Shown here one piece after another: positions 35,705 through 44,686 of a stretch of 64,000 nucleotides of DNA; within the stretch, counting starts at the first letter, position 1, and each line of letters begins with the position of its first letter. The DNA is from Methylocystis sp. MJC1. Lineage in GTDB: Bacteria; Pseudomonadota; Alphaproteobacteria; Rhizobiales; Beijerinckiaceae. The notes under the pieces were generated by a model. It saw only the letters and a list, made by a program, of their open reading frames with translations. It did no database searches and was not told where the DNA came from. The position numbers and the translations under genes were made by a program. The stretch covers positions 719,001-783,000 of the forward strand of contig NZ_CP107558.1 in NCBI RefSeq assembly GCF_026427715.1. The letters are read 5' to 3'.

Positions 35705-36169
35705 TCAGTCTCGCTCTCCGAGGTCGGCGCTTACATTTATTAGTTCCCGCAATTCGGAGAGCAAATTTTGCAGCCGCTCGGCGCCGAATTGTTTTTCGAC
35801 GGCGTCCTGAGCCTCGCGCCAATGCGGCATGGCGTTGGCGAGTGTCGACTCGCCGAAGGGCGTCAGCGCCACTTTGCGCGTGCGCCGATCCTCGCCGGGC
35901 TTCACCTTCACAAGCCCGCGCTTCTGCATAACAGCGAGGTTCCGGGCGAGCGCGCTGCGGTCCATCACAAAGGCGTCCGCCAGCTTGCTCACCGTGGCGC
36001 CGCCGGTCAGCGCGCAGGCGACGAGCAAGGAATATTGCGTCGGCTCCAACCCCGTCTTGGCCATGAACTGCCCGTAGAGCCTCGTCACGGCGCGGCTGGC
36101 GCGGCGCACATTGGCGGCGGCGCAGCTTTGCGCGCAGGCTCTAACGTCGGCGGGGTTGAAGTCGGTCAT
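35705..36169 (-). CDS. MarR-family transcriptional regulator
   Basis: About 154 residues with a winged helix-turn-helix (TQYSLLVACALTGGATVSKLADAFVMDRSALARNL, wing KPGEDRRTRKVALTPFGE) and dimerising terminal helices. ATG at 36181 is an alternative start. It precedes the Fe-S/SCP2 gene by 34 bases and probably controls it; both genes have the sequence AAAGGGGYATATGC close to their starts. Cys residues in ACAQSCAA near the N-terminus could allow redox sensing, which is speculation. Confidence 0.88.
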   Translation of the reverse strand: MTDFNPADVRACAQSCAAANVRRASRAVTRLYGQFMAKTGLEPTQYSLLVACALTGGATVSKLADAFVMDRSALARNLAVMQKRGLVKVKPGEDRRTRKVALTPFGESTLANAMPHWREAQDAVEKQFGAERLQNLLSELRELINVSADLGERD

Positions 36170-36299
36170 ATAAACAAGCATATGCCCCTTTATGGAGTTT
36201 CGTCAATGTGCGCGCGGGCACAGCGCCCTATGTGCGCCTGGGAGATGATCTCAGGGTCGCGCGGCCGGCCGGCGCGCTTACAACTATCGGAGCGTCGTC

Positions 36300-36506
36300 A
36301 TGCGCTTGTTTGTCGTCTTTACGGCGGTCATTTTCGCCAGCGCCTTGGGTTTCTTCACGAATACGGAGAGTTCGGCGGAGCGTTCGCTGACAAAGCAAGA
36401 AGCGCAAACGGAAGAGGCGAGCGTGCGCTGCGCCAAGAAGATTGCGGTCGGCCCCCGCGGGACCGAGACGGCTTGTCTGATGCAAAAGCACAAGGGGCGC
36501 GCGTAA
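36300..36506 (+). CDS. Small secreted protein of unknown function
   Basis: The 68-residue product has a signal peptide (RLFVVFTAVIFASALGFF, cleavage after about SSA at residue 25) and a short mature part with two Cys (VRCAKK and ETACLMQ) that could form a disulfide. I recognise no family. A plus-strand terminator lies at 36694-36738, so transcription from this gene may continue about 190 bases further. Confidence 0.55.
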   Translation: MRLFVVFTAVIFASALGFFTNTESSAERSLTKQEAQTEEASVRCAKKIAVGPRGTETACLMQKHKGRA

Positions 36507-36647
36507 GGCTGGGGGCAGCGTTCCAGCGGTGGAGGGTGGCAGGGGGACGGTTCACGGTCACCCGTCTGGAATGACCTAAGGGAGTCACACATCTCGGGGG
36601 CCGCCGCGCTTGTCCAAGACAAGCCCGGGCATTAGGAGGGCGACGAC

Positions 36648-36740
36648 ATGAAAATGTGTGCATGCGGTAGCTGGAATGATAAGGAGCCGAGAGAGGCGGC
36701 CCATGCCGAGCAAGGGCCGCCTAGCCCCTTTTCTTTTTAA
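36648..36740 (+). CDS. Candidate 30-residue ORF ending in a terminator
   Basis: An ATG at 36648 with GGAGG eight bases upstream opens a 30-codon frame beginning MKMCACGSWND with two Cys, ending in PSPFSF at the T-rich tail of the terminator hairpin. I recognise no family, and the last codons are made by the terminator itself. It may be a leader or small peptide, or chance. Confidence 0.3.
   Translation: MKMCACGSWNDKEPREAAHAEQGPPSPFSF
36694..36738 (+). terminator. Plus-strand terminator after the small secreted protein gene
   Basis: A perfect 9-base-pair stem (AGGCGGCCC / GGGCCGCCT) with an 11-base loop is followed by AGCCCCTTTTCTTTTT. The T tract is on the plus strand, so it ends transcripts coming from the 36300 side. 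It abuts the end of the convergent DUF2235 gene. Confidence 0.75.
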
Positions 36741-38014
36741 GCTTGTGCGTCCTCGACAGCCGGCGCGCCGGCGGGCGCCTTGTCGCGCGCCAGATTGAGC
36801 GGCCAGTAGTTCGTGTCCTTTGCGAGCTTTTCGCGTGTGCAATCCGAGAGATCGATCTCGAAGTCGTTTTTCATCGGGAATTGGTCGATGCTCGCCGCGA
36901 GCGCCGGGGAGTGGTCGATCTGGCGAATGAAGTCGCCGTTCGCCTGCACGCGATCAATAAGCTGCGCTTCGTTCTTGCGAATAATCTTCAGCAGCGCTTT
37001 CGGCCAGTAGACGTAGATCTTCGTCGTCCACTGATACCAAATTGTCTGCGAATTATGGAGCGCGGCCAGCGGATCGGGGTGAAAGGCGCGCGATTGAACG
37101 TCGCTGTAATCCCGCACGCTCAGGCCATGCGCCTTGGCCTTGTCGACCATCCACTTCAGCGCACAATCGGAGAGGCTCGAGTCCTCATAGCCGCCGCCGA
37201 CGTCCGAGTGCACGCCCGGGAACCAGGCTTCCTCATAGTTGAACGTCGATCTGTCGCCAGTCGCGTGCAAATCGGCGGCTTCCTGTTTGCGTCTGAGCGT
37301 CAATTCCATGCGCGTTGGACGGAAGGGCCAGCGCTTTTCGTCGATCGAGGCGGCGTGATAGGCGTTGAGAATGATCGGGCTGATCTTGGTGTCGTGGAAT
37401 TGCGTGGGAAAGAACTGGTTGAGCAGCCATCCCATTACGACGCCGAAAGGCGCGCCGAGAGCGCCGACCGTGTCCCAAACGCCGAGGAATTTGATCTCCT
37501 CCCCGCCATTCGTATAGGCGTTTCGAAAATCCTTCGACGCTTGGCTGTCCGGATGCCATTGCGGGTCGGCGCTTCGGTAATGGCTGAAGGCCTCGTCGAC
37601 CAGATGCAAATACTCGCGCTGGAGAATGCCGACGTTATAGATCATGCCCGCGAGGCTGCGGACCGTATAGGCGCCGCGGCTGAAGCCGAAGAGGAAAATC
37701 TCGTCGCCGGGCGCGTAATTGCTGACGAGAAAGCGGTAGGCGTCCTTGATATTGTCGGAGATGCCGTAACCGAAGCCGCCGCCGGTGATGCGCTCGTCCC
37801 AGCGCGTGCCGACGCCACGGACATAATAAGCGACCTGTGGGCAGCCGTTTCCGTCATCGATGCGCGTCAATTCGAAGAGACGCAGCACGTTGGTGGGGCA
37901 GGGCTGGCCGTTCTGGCTTTTCTGGTCTTCCTTGTTCCAGGTGCCGTCACAGAAGACCACGAGCCTCTTGCAATCTCGCTGGCCGGCCGACCTGCTTGGC
38001 GGGACGTCGCTCAT
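36737..38014 (-). CDS. DUF2235 alpha/beta hydrolase (Tle1-like)
   Basis: The 425-residue protein has VVFCDGTWNK near the start, the nucleophile elbow GFSRGA (about 110-115, Ser112), VWDTVGALG, the acid-bearing region around PTRMELTLRR, and the His-containing GVHSDVGGGYEDSSLSD. This is the DUF2235 family, which includes the type VI secretion phospholipase effector Tle1 and many uncharacterised cytosolic hydrolases. No VgrG, PAAR or immunity gene is adjacent, so an effector role is not supported here. Confidence 0.87.
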   Translation of the reverse strand: MSDVPPSRSAGQRDCKRLVVFCDGTWNKEDQKSQNGQPCPTNVLRLFELTRIDDGNGCPQVAYYVRGVGTRWDERITGGGFGYGISDNIKDAYRFLVSNYAPGDEIFLFGFSRGAYTVRSLAGMIYNVGILQREYLHLVDEAFSHYRSADPQWHPDSQASKDFRNAYTNGGEEIKFLGVWDTVGALGAPFGVVMGWLLNQFFPTQFHDTKISPIILNAYHAASIDEKRWPFRPTRMELTLRRKQEAADLHATGDRSTFNYEEAWFPGVHSDVGGGYEDSSLSDCALKWMVDKAKAHGLSVRDYSDVQSRAFHPDPLAALHNSQTIWYQWTTKIYVYWPKALLKIIRKNEAQLIDRVQANGDFIRQIDHSPALAASIDQFPMKNDFEIDLSDCTREKLAKDTNYWPLNLARDKAPAGAPAVEDAQA

Positions 38015-38109
38015 AAATCACCTTCGATGAAAGAAACGCCGCAACAGGGTTTTATCTGACAGTTTGGGACATCGCGCAATGCGTGTCGGATTGCCGGGCT
38101 GCGAGGCGG

Positions 38110-38137
38110 TTGACTAGTAGGCTATATTGTCTATTGA
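38110..38137 (+). promoter_or_regulatory. Candidate sigma-70 promoter of the sulfate-binding gene
   Basis: TTGACT at 38110-38115 and TATTGA at 38132-38137 are separated by 16 bases and lie 29 bases before the start codon of the sulfate-binding protein gene, in an AT-rich segment. The match is partial. Confidence 0.35.
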
Positions 38138-38165
38138 TTTAATCTTCTATTTCTCGGAGTCAGGC

Positions 38166-39173
38166 ATGCGCCATCTTCCGTTCTCAAAGCTCGCTTGCAT
38201 CCTTCTCGCCGGTTTGTTCGCGGCCCCGGCCCTCGCGGGGCAGACCCTGCTCAATGTGTCCTACGACCCCACGCGTGAGCTGTATAAGGCGGTCAACAAA
38301 TCCTTTGCCGAGGAATGGGAGAAAAAAACCGGAGAGGAGATTTCCCTCCAGAGTTCGCATGGCGGATCGGGCGCACAGGCACGTTCGGTGATCGACGGGC
38401 TCCCCGCCGATGTGGTGACCTTGGCGCTCGCCAATGACATCGACGCCATCGCTTCGAAAACGGGAAAAATCCCTGCCGACTGGCAGAAGCGGCTGCCAAA
38501 TAATTCTGCTCCCTACACGTCGACCATCGTTCTGCTGGTGCGAAAGGGTAATCCGAAGGGGATCAAGGATTGGGACGGGCTCGCCAAGCCTGGCGTCGTC
38601 GTCGTCGCGCCCAATCCCAAGACCGGCGGCGGCGCGCGCTGGAATTTCCTTGCCGCCTGGGCCTATGGGCTGAAGGCCTTCAAGGGCGACGAGGCGAAGA
38701 CGCAGGCGTTCCTGAAGGCGATCTACGCCAATGCTCCCGTGCTCGACACCGGCGCGCGGGGCTCGACGGTCACCTTTGCCCAGCGCGGCATCGGCGACGT
38801 GCTGATCGCTTGGGAGAACGAAGCTTTTCTCGCCTTGCAGGAGTTCGGCTCGGACAAATTCGAGATCGTCACGCCCTCGATTTCCATCCTGGCAGAACCC
38901 GCCGTCTCGCTCGTGGACGGCAATGTCGACGCCAAGGGAACACGCAAGCCGGCGGAAGCCTTCCTCGCTTTTCTCTTCGAGCCGGCGACGCAGGCGACAA
39001 TCGCGAAATACGGCTATCGCCCTGCCTATCCGCAGCATGCCGCCAAAGAGGATTTGCGGCGCTTCGCCAAGATCGACCTCGTTACCATCGACAAGCAATT
39101 CGGCGGCTGGCCGGCGGCGCAGAAGAAGTTCTTTGCAGATGGCGGGGTGTTCGACGAGATTCAGAAACGGTGA
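38166..39173 (+). CDS. Sulfate/thiosulfate ABC transporter substrate-binding protein
   Basis: The ATG at 38166 with GGAG upstream gives a 335-residue precursor with signal peptide ([17 protein letters not shown]). Family motifs: [86 protein letters not shown] and [19 protein letters not shown]. It binds sulfate in the periplasm for a CysTWA-type transporter. The permease and ATPase genes are not adjacent, which is unusual; they must be elsewhere. Confidence 0.93.
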   Translation: MRHLPFSKLACILLAGLFAAPALAGQTLLNVSYDPTRELYKAVNKSFAEEWEKKTGEEISLQSSHGGSGAQARSVIDGLPADVVTLALANDIDAIASKTGKIPADWQKRLPNNSAPYTSTIVLLVRKGNPKGIKDWDGLAKPGVVVVAPNPKTGGGARWNFLAAWAYGLKAFKGDEAKTQAFLKAIYANAPVLDTGARGSTVTFAQRGIGDVLIAWENEAFLALQEFGSDKFEIVTPSISILAEPAVSLVDGNVDAKGTRKPAEAFLAFLFEPATQATIAKYGYRPAYPQHAAKEDLRRFAKIDLVTIDKQFGGWPAAQKKFFADGGVFDEIQKR

Positions 39174-39231
39174 TGCGCCCGGGCGTAGCGCTCAAAGCTG
39201 CGCCAGCGCCCTCACGAAGCCGATGCGCCGA

Positions 39232-40269
39232 TCAACGGGGCGAAGCTTTGCGGCCTCTCACGCTGTCGGCTGGCTTCTTTCCGAAAAAGCGCGGAAATCC
39301 GGCGACCAGAAAGGCGAAGGCGATCGCCGTATGGGGCGCGGTGATCGAGAGGTGATAGGCCAGCGCCGCCGAGATCGCTTTTTCCGCCGACACCCCATGC
39401 GCCGTCGTCAGATAGGCGACGATGCCCGCCTCGAACACGCCAAGCCCCGCGGGGCTGGCGGGGACAGCGATCGCCAGTGCGCCGATCGCGAGCAGCGTCA
39501 TGGCGGAAAGCACGCCAAAGTCGATCTCGGGAAAGATCGTCCTGAAGAGGACCAGGACCAGACAGACATTCATGGTCCAGATCAGCGCGGTGCAAAGCGC
39601 AGCTCGTGGGACGCTTTGATGTGCGAGCAGCGTTTCCGCCTGTCGCACGAAAGACTCGAGCCGCGTGCTTTTCAGTATTTTCCATTCCGACGGTCGCAAG
39701 ACGCCCGTCTTCGGCCGAAACCGCGCGAGCAGTAAAATGCTCGGGACGAGGATCAGGGCGAGTGCAAGAGGCGTCGATGGCGGGACGTCGACAAACGGCG
39801 ACTGCGTGCTGGCGACAATGAGGGCAAGCGCGACGACCGCCAAGAGATCATAGAGCTTCTCGATCACGACCGCGGCGCCGAGGCTACCGAGCGGAAAGCC
39901 AAAATATGCCCCGCCCACATAGATCTTCGCGGCTTCCCCGACCCGGAAGGGGATCAGGCTGTTCAGCGTGAAGCCGACATTCGCGATGAGAAAACAGGGA
40001 AGCGGTTTTGTCTGCAATATCGCGGCGAGCCGCAATCCATAAAGCGTCAGAACCGCCGCGTTCATGGCCATTGCGACGAGAATGGCGTGCACCGGCGTTT
40101 GCCGCAGTTGGTCCAGCACATTCCGGTAGCTCACCTTATCGCTGAGCCAATAAGCGACATAAATGAAAAGGCATGCGTTTAGCGTAAGCGCAATATGCCG
40201 GCCGTGTCCGGCGAAGAGTTTCGTCGATCGCGCGAGCATATTGCTTTGCGGCGATAGCGCCGGGGGCAT
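39232..40269 (-). CDS. Lysylphosphatidylglycerol synthase-type flippase-like membrane protein
   Basis: I place the start at ATG 40269 (MPPALSPQSN) with GAGAGG upstream. The about 345-residue integral membrane protein has roughly eight hydrophobic helices and the family region NSLIPFRVGEAAKIY, AAVVIEKLYDLLAV and AVPASPAGLGVFEAGIVAYL. This is the UPF0104/LPG_synthase_TM fold, which acts in lipid transfer or flipping; the catalytic C-terminal domain of MprF is absent. The substrate is unknown. Confidence 0.87.
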   Translation of the reverse strand: MPPALSPQSNMLARSTKLFAGHGRHIALTLNACLFIYVAYWLSDKVSYRNVLDQLRQTPVHAILVAMAMNAAVLTLYGLRLAAILQTKPLPCFLIANVGFTLNSLIPFRVGEAAKIYVGGAYFGFPLGSLGAAVVIEKLYDLLAVVALALIVASTQSPFVDVPPSTPLALALILVPSILLLARFRPKTGVLRPSEWKILKSTRLESFVRQAETLLAHQSVPRAALCTALIWTMNVCLVLVLFRTIFPEIDFGVLSAMTLLAIGALAIAVPASPAGLGVFEAGIVAYLTTAHGVSAEKAISAALAYHLSITAPHTAIAFAFLVAGFPRFFGKKPADSVRGRKASPR

Positions 40270-40325
40270 GCTGATTGCCTCTCGGAAGGGCGGTTGAGTA
40301 GTTACGAGTGGCTCAGATGGACGCC

Positions 40326-40355
40326 AAAAAAATGGCCGGCGCAAGGGCCGGCCAT
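40326..40355 (-). terminator. Terminator of the phaA-phaB transcript
   Basis: On the minus strand a perfect 9-base-pair stem (ATGGCCGGC / GCCGGCCAT) with a CCTTGC loop is followed by seven T residues, 25 bases after the phaB stop codon. Confidence 0.85.
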
Positions 40356-40380
40356 ATCGATCACTCGGCAACCGCGCGGC

Positions 40381-41106
40381 TTACGCCATATACTGGCCGC
40401 CGTTGACGGTCAGCGTCGAGCCGGTGATGAAGCCGGCGTCATCCGCGGCCAGGAACACGACAGCGCGGGCGATCTCCTCCGGCTCGCCGAGGCGGCCGAC
40501 GGCGATATAGGGGATGATGTGCTTGTCGAGCACGTCCTGCGGCACGGCCTTCACCATGTCGGTGCCGATATAGCCCGGCGCGATGGCGTTGACGGTGATG
40601 CCCTTGGAGGCGCTCTCCTGCGCCAGCGCCTTCACGAAGCCGATGTCGCCGGCCTTGGAGGCCGAGTAGTTCGTCTGGCCGGCCTGGCCCTTCTGGCCAT
40701 TGATCGACGAGATGACGATGATGCGGCCGAAACCACGGTCGCGCATGCCGTTGATGACCGGGCGCGTGACGTTGAAGAGCGAGTTCAGGTTGGTGTTGAT
40801 CACCGCCTGCCACTGCGCGAGCTCCATCTTGTGGAACAGGCGGTCCTTGGTGATGCCGGCGTTGTTGACGAGGATCTCGACCGGGCCGAGGTCCTTCTCG
40901 ATGGCGGCGACGCCGGCCGCGCAAGCGTCGTAATCGGACACGTCGAACTTATAGACCGGAATGCCGGTCTCGGCCTTGAACTTGTTGGCGGCCTCGTCAT
41001 TGCCGGCATAGGTGGCGGCAACATTGTAACCAGCGGCCTTCAGCGCCTTCGAAATCGCCTCGCCGATGCCGCGCGTGCCGCCCGTGACAACTGCAACTCT
41101 CGCCAT
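40381..41106 (-). CDS. phaB: Acetoacetyl-CoA reductase
   Basis: The 241-residue short-chain dehydrogenase reduces acetoacetyl-CoA to (R)-3-hydroxybutyryl-CoA with NADPH for PHB synthesis. Visible: the Rossmann motif VTGGTRGIGEAISKAL, NNAGITKD, the catalytic Ser in VISSINGQKGQAGQTNYSASKAG with YxxxK, and AIAPGYIGTDMVKAV. It lies downstream of phaA with a hairpin between them. Confidence 0.95.
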   Translation of the reverse strand: MARVAVVTGGTRGIGEAISKALKAAGYNVAATYAGNDEAANKFKAETGIPVYKFDVSDYDACAAGVAAIEKDLGPVEILVNNAGITKDRLFHKMELAQWQAVINTNLNSLFNVTRPVINGMRDRGFGRIIVISSINGQKGQAGQTNYSASKAGDIGFVKALAQESASKGITVNAIAPGYIGTDMVKAVPQDVLDKHIIPYIAVGRLGEPEEIARAVVFLAADDAGFITGSTLTVNGGQYMA

Positions 41107-41132
41107 TTTGGATGTCTCCCTTGGTTTCGTCT

Positions 41133-41191
41133 CAAAAGAAAAGCCGGCGCCGGACCGCGAACCCTAAGGGCTCGCTCGTCGACGGCGCCGG
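41133..41191 (-). terminator. Hairpin between phaA and phaB, possible attenuator
   Basis: On the minus strand CCGGCGCCG (from 41191) pairs with CGGCGCCGG (at about 41144-41152), enclosing a second stem GCGAGCCC / GGGTTCGC, and is followed by CTTTTCTTTT. It lies after the phaA stop and about 27 bases before phaB, so it could reduce read-through or protect the phaA end. Confidence 0.55.
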
Positions 41192-41224
41192 AAAAATGCT
41201 CGCCGGTAGGCGCGTGGTTCGCTC

Positions 41225-42400
<1,176 letters not shown>

Positions 42401-42645
42401 TTCTGTCTCCCTTTCAAAGATAGGTTGGGCTCTCGAGCCCCTGAGCGCCCAGCCGGGGCGGTCTTGGTTGAGCATTTCGCGCTTGCGTTCGTCAAGCCGT
42501 GGCCCGTTTTGCACGGAATTAGCCGCGAGCGAAAGCTGTCCATGAGGAAAATATTGCCGCAGGCGCCAAAATGCGCTTATCGTCAAGCGGCTGGGCTTGA
42601 CCGTTTTTCAGGCAGCCCGCCGGCGAGGGGAGCGGTGTCAGGCGT
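42401..42645. promoter_or_regulatory. Divergent phaA / phaR promoter region
   Basis: This 245-base gap separates divergent phaA and phaR and must contain their promoters. PhaR in other bacteria represses PHB genes and itself by binding nearby. The only clear symmetry I see is GGGCTC-TC-GAGCCC at about 42427-42440 in the phaA leader. No PhaR site is confirmed. Confidence 0.4.
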
Positions 42646-43275
42646 ATGGCGAACGAGAAGAAACCGACCGTAATCAAGAAATACGCCAACCGTCGGCTCT
42701 ATGACACGGGGACGAGCACTTACGTTACGCTGGAGGATCTCGCCACGATGGTCAAGCGCGGCGAGGATTTCGTCGTTTGCGACGCCAAGAGCGGCGAGGA
42801 CATCACCCGGCCGGTTCTGACCCAGATCATCTTCGAGCAGGAGGGCAAGGACGGCCAGAGCCTGCTGCCGATCGCCTTCTTGCGTCAGCTCATCCGCTTC
42901 TACGGCGACAGCATGCAGATGCTGGTGCCGAGCTATCTCGAGTTCTCGATCGACAAGCTCACCAAGGAACAGCAAAAATTCCGCGACCAATTCTCCTCCG
43001 CGCTGCCGCCGGGCCCCTTCACTGAGCCCACCCGGCAGGCCTTCCAGGCGATGGAGGAGCAGGCGCGCAAGAACATGGCCGTGTTCCGGCAGGCGCTTAC
43101 CATGTTCAACCCCTTTGGCTTGCCGGCCGAAAACATTTCGAGCGGGGCGTCGTCCTCGATCGACGGGCACGAAGCCTCGGCCGCTGCAGGCAAGGAGGCG
43201 GGCGACGTCGCCGAGCTGAAACGGCAACTCGACGAGCTCAATAAGCGTATCGATAATCTCTCCAAACCCGGCTGA
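42646..43275 (+). CDS. phaR: Polyhydroxyalkanoate synthesis repressor
   Basis: The 209-residue protein begins with the PHB/PHA accumulation regulator DNA-binding domain (KPTVIKKYANRRLYDTGTSTYVTLEDLATMVKRG, DAKSGEDITRPVLTQII) followed by the PHB_acc repeat (PIAFLRQLIRFYGDSMQMLVPSYLEFSI). It binds PHB granules and DNA and represses phasin and PHB genes when no polymer is present. The end is a coiled-coil-like LKRQLDELNKRIDNL. Confidence 0.95.
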   Translation: MANEKKPTVIKKYANRRLYDTGTSTYVTLEDLATMVKRGEDFVVCDAKSGEDITRPVLTQIIFEQEGKDGQSLLPIAFLRQLIRFYGDSMQMLVPSYLEFSIDKLTKEQQKFRDQFSSALPPGPFTEPTRQAFQAMEEQARKNMAVFRQALTMFNPFGLPAENISSGASSSIDGHEASAAAGKEAGDVAELKRQLDELNKRIDNLSKPG

Positions 43276-43381
43276 TGATTTACACCTCATAGCCGACTGG
43301 ATACGAATTTTAAGGGACTTTGCCTTTCAATAGGCGCTCAGGTTGCGCTGGCGGATAGCGCGCTTTGGGCGTTTTGAGAGC

Positions 43382-44413
43382 ATGGGCCACATTATCGATA
43401 CGGTTGCGACCCTTACCGATCACCGGGATAGGAACGCGCTCGTAGACACATTGTTATCGGTGTTTCACGGTCTGCTGGGCGCTTCCCGGCTGACTCTTTG
43501 GAATATTGTCGACCGGAAGGGATCGGTGTGGATACGCCGGCGGGCGGATTTCGGATCGCCGCGCGGCGAAGAGATCGAAGCTCCCGCGCCCCAGCCCAGC
43601 AATATGCTTATCCCCCTCGAGACGTGCGGCGCCTTGCGCGATTGTTTCAATTCGAAAGAGCCATCGTGCGGCGCGGCGGGCCCGGCGGGCGGGGTGCGCT
43701 ACGTCTTTCCCGTCATGGATGGGCAGGAAGTGATCGACCTGCTGGAGGTCACGCGTTCTTCGCCCCTCAGTCACGAACAGCAGCGCATGATCACGGGGAT
43801 GCTGCGCATCTACCGCAACCATCTGGGCATATTGGACTACGGAGACTGCGACGAGCTCACGGGGCTGCGCAACCGGCGAACCTTCCACGACAGCTTCGCA
43901 AGGCTCGGCAGTTGCGCCGGCTGCCAGGAAAAATGCAACAACGTGCGCACGCCTTGCGCGCGCTACCCCTATCTTGCGGTCGTCGACATCGACCATTTCA
44001 AGCGCGTCAACGACTCCTTCGGCCATCCGTTCGGGGACGAGGTTTTGGTTCTCTTCGCGGGTTTGCTGCGGGAGTGCTTCAGCGATCACGACCGCTTGTT
44101 CAGATTTGGCGGGGAAGAGTTTCTGGTCATTCTTGACCACGCGACAATGGATGAGGCCTTTGGCGCGCTCGAGAATTTCAGAAACAGGATCGAGGTATTC
44201 CGTTTTCCGCAGGTCGGGCCGATAACGGCCAGCGTCGGCTATACGCGGGTGACCGGCGGGGATACTGGCGCAAGCGCCTTCGGCCGCGCCGATGCGGCGC
44301 TTTATGTCGCCAAGCAAAGCGGGCGGAATCAGATCCGCTCGCATGAGATGCTGGTGGCTGACGGGCTGATACAGGGCAAGATCGCCGTCGGCCAGGACGT
44401 CGAGCTGTTTTGA
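43382..44413 (+). CDS. Diguanylate cyclase (GGDEF) with Cys cluster and N-terminal sensory domain
   Basis: The ATG at 43382 gives 343 residues; a TTG at 43343 is an upstream alternative. Residues about 10-150 look like a GAF-type sensory domain. The GGDEF domain has DELTGLRNRRTF, DIDHFKRVNDSFGH and the active site RFGGEEFLVI (GGEEF about 243-247). No RxxD inhibitory site is present before it. Between the first two motifs lies a Cys cluster (C178, C181, C185, C192; CxxCxxxCx6C). It makes cyclic-di-GMP; the Cys group may bind a metal or sense redox. Confidence 0.9.
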   Translation: MGHIIDTVATLTDHRDRNALVDTLLSVFHGLLGASRLTLWNIVDRKGSVWIRRRADFGSPRGEEIEAPAPQPSNMLIPLETCGALRDCFNSKEPSCGAAGPAGGVRYVFPVMDGQEVIDLLEVTRSSPLSHEQQRMITGMLRIYRNHLGILDYGDCDELTGLRNRRTFHDSFARLGSCAGCQEKCNNVRTPCARYPYLAVVDIDHFKRVNDSFGHPFGDEVLVLFAGLLRECFSDHDRLFRFGGEEFLVILDHATMDEAFGALENFRNRIEVFRFPQVGPITASVGYTRVTGGDTGASAFGRADAALYVAKQSGRNQIRSHEMLVADGLIQGKIAVGQDVELF

Positions 44414-44469
44414 GCCAGGGACCGCGAGCCTGCAGGCGCGCATCGTTTGTTGACAAACCTCCGAGGCGG

Positions 44470-44588
44470 CCTCGTCCTTCGAGACGCGAGCTTCGCTCGC
44501 TCCTCAGGAAGAGGCCTAAGTGTTTGACGAAGTTTCAGAGGCTCCTCATGCTGAGGAGCCTGCGCAGCAGGCGTCTCGAAGCACGAGG
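44470..44588. repeat. Dispersed repeat family D, copy D2
   Basis: The ends CCTCGTCCTTCGAGACGC and GCGTCTCGAAGCACGAGG are inverted repeats with one mismatch; inside are further hairpins (GCGAGCTTCGCTCGC, and GAGGAGCCTGCGCAGCAGG). A partial copy is at 3961-4013. It fills most of the gap between the convergent cyclase and ychF genes. Confidence 0.8.
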
Positions 44589-44686
44589 GGCGTCATCGCC
44601 ACTTTGTCAACAGTCTGCGCGCGCCTTCAGGCGCGCATTTGTCCAGCGAGCCGGAAGGCTCGCGGTCCAGGGTCCTCCGCCGGTCG

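Noticed and set aside
36737..38014. DUF2235 hydrolase as a type VI secretion effector
   Set aside because: No VgrG, PAAR, Hcp, adaptor or immunity gene is adjacent; most DUF2235 proteins are not proven effectors.
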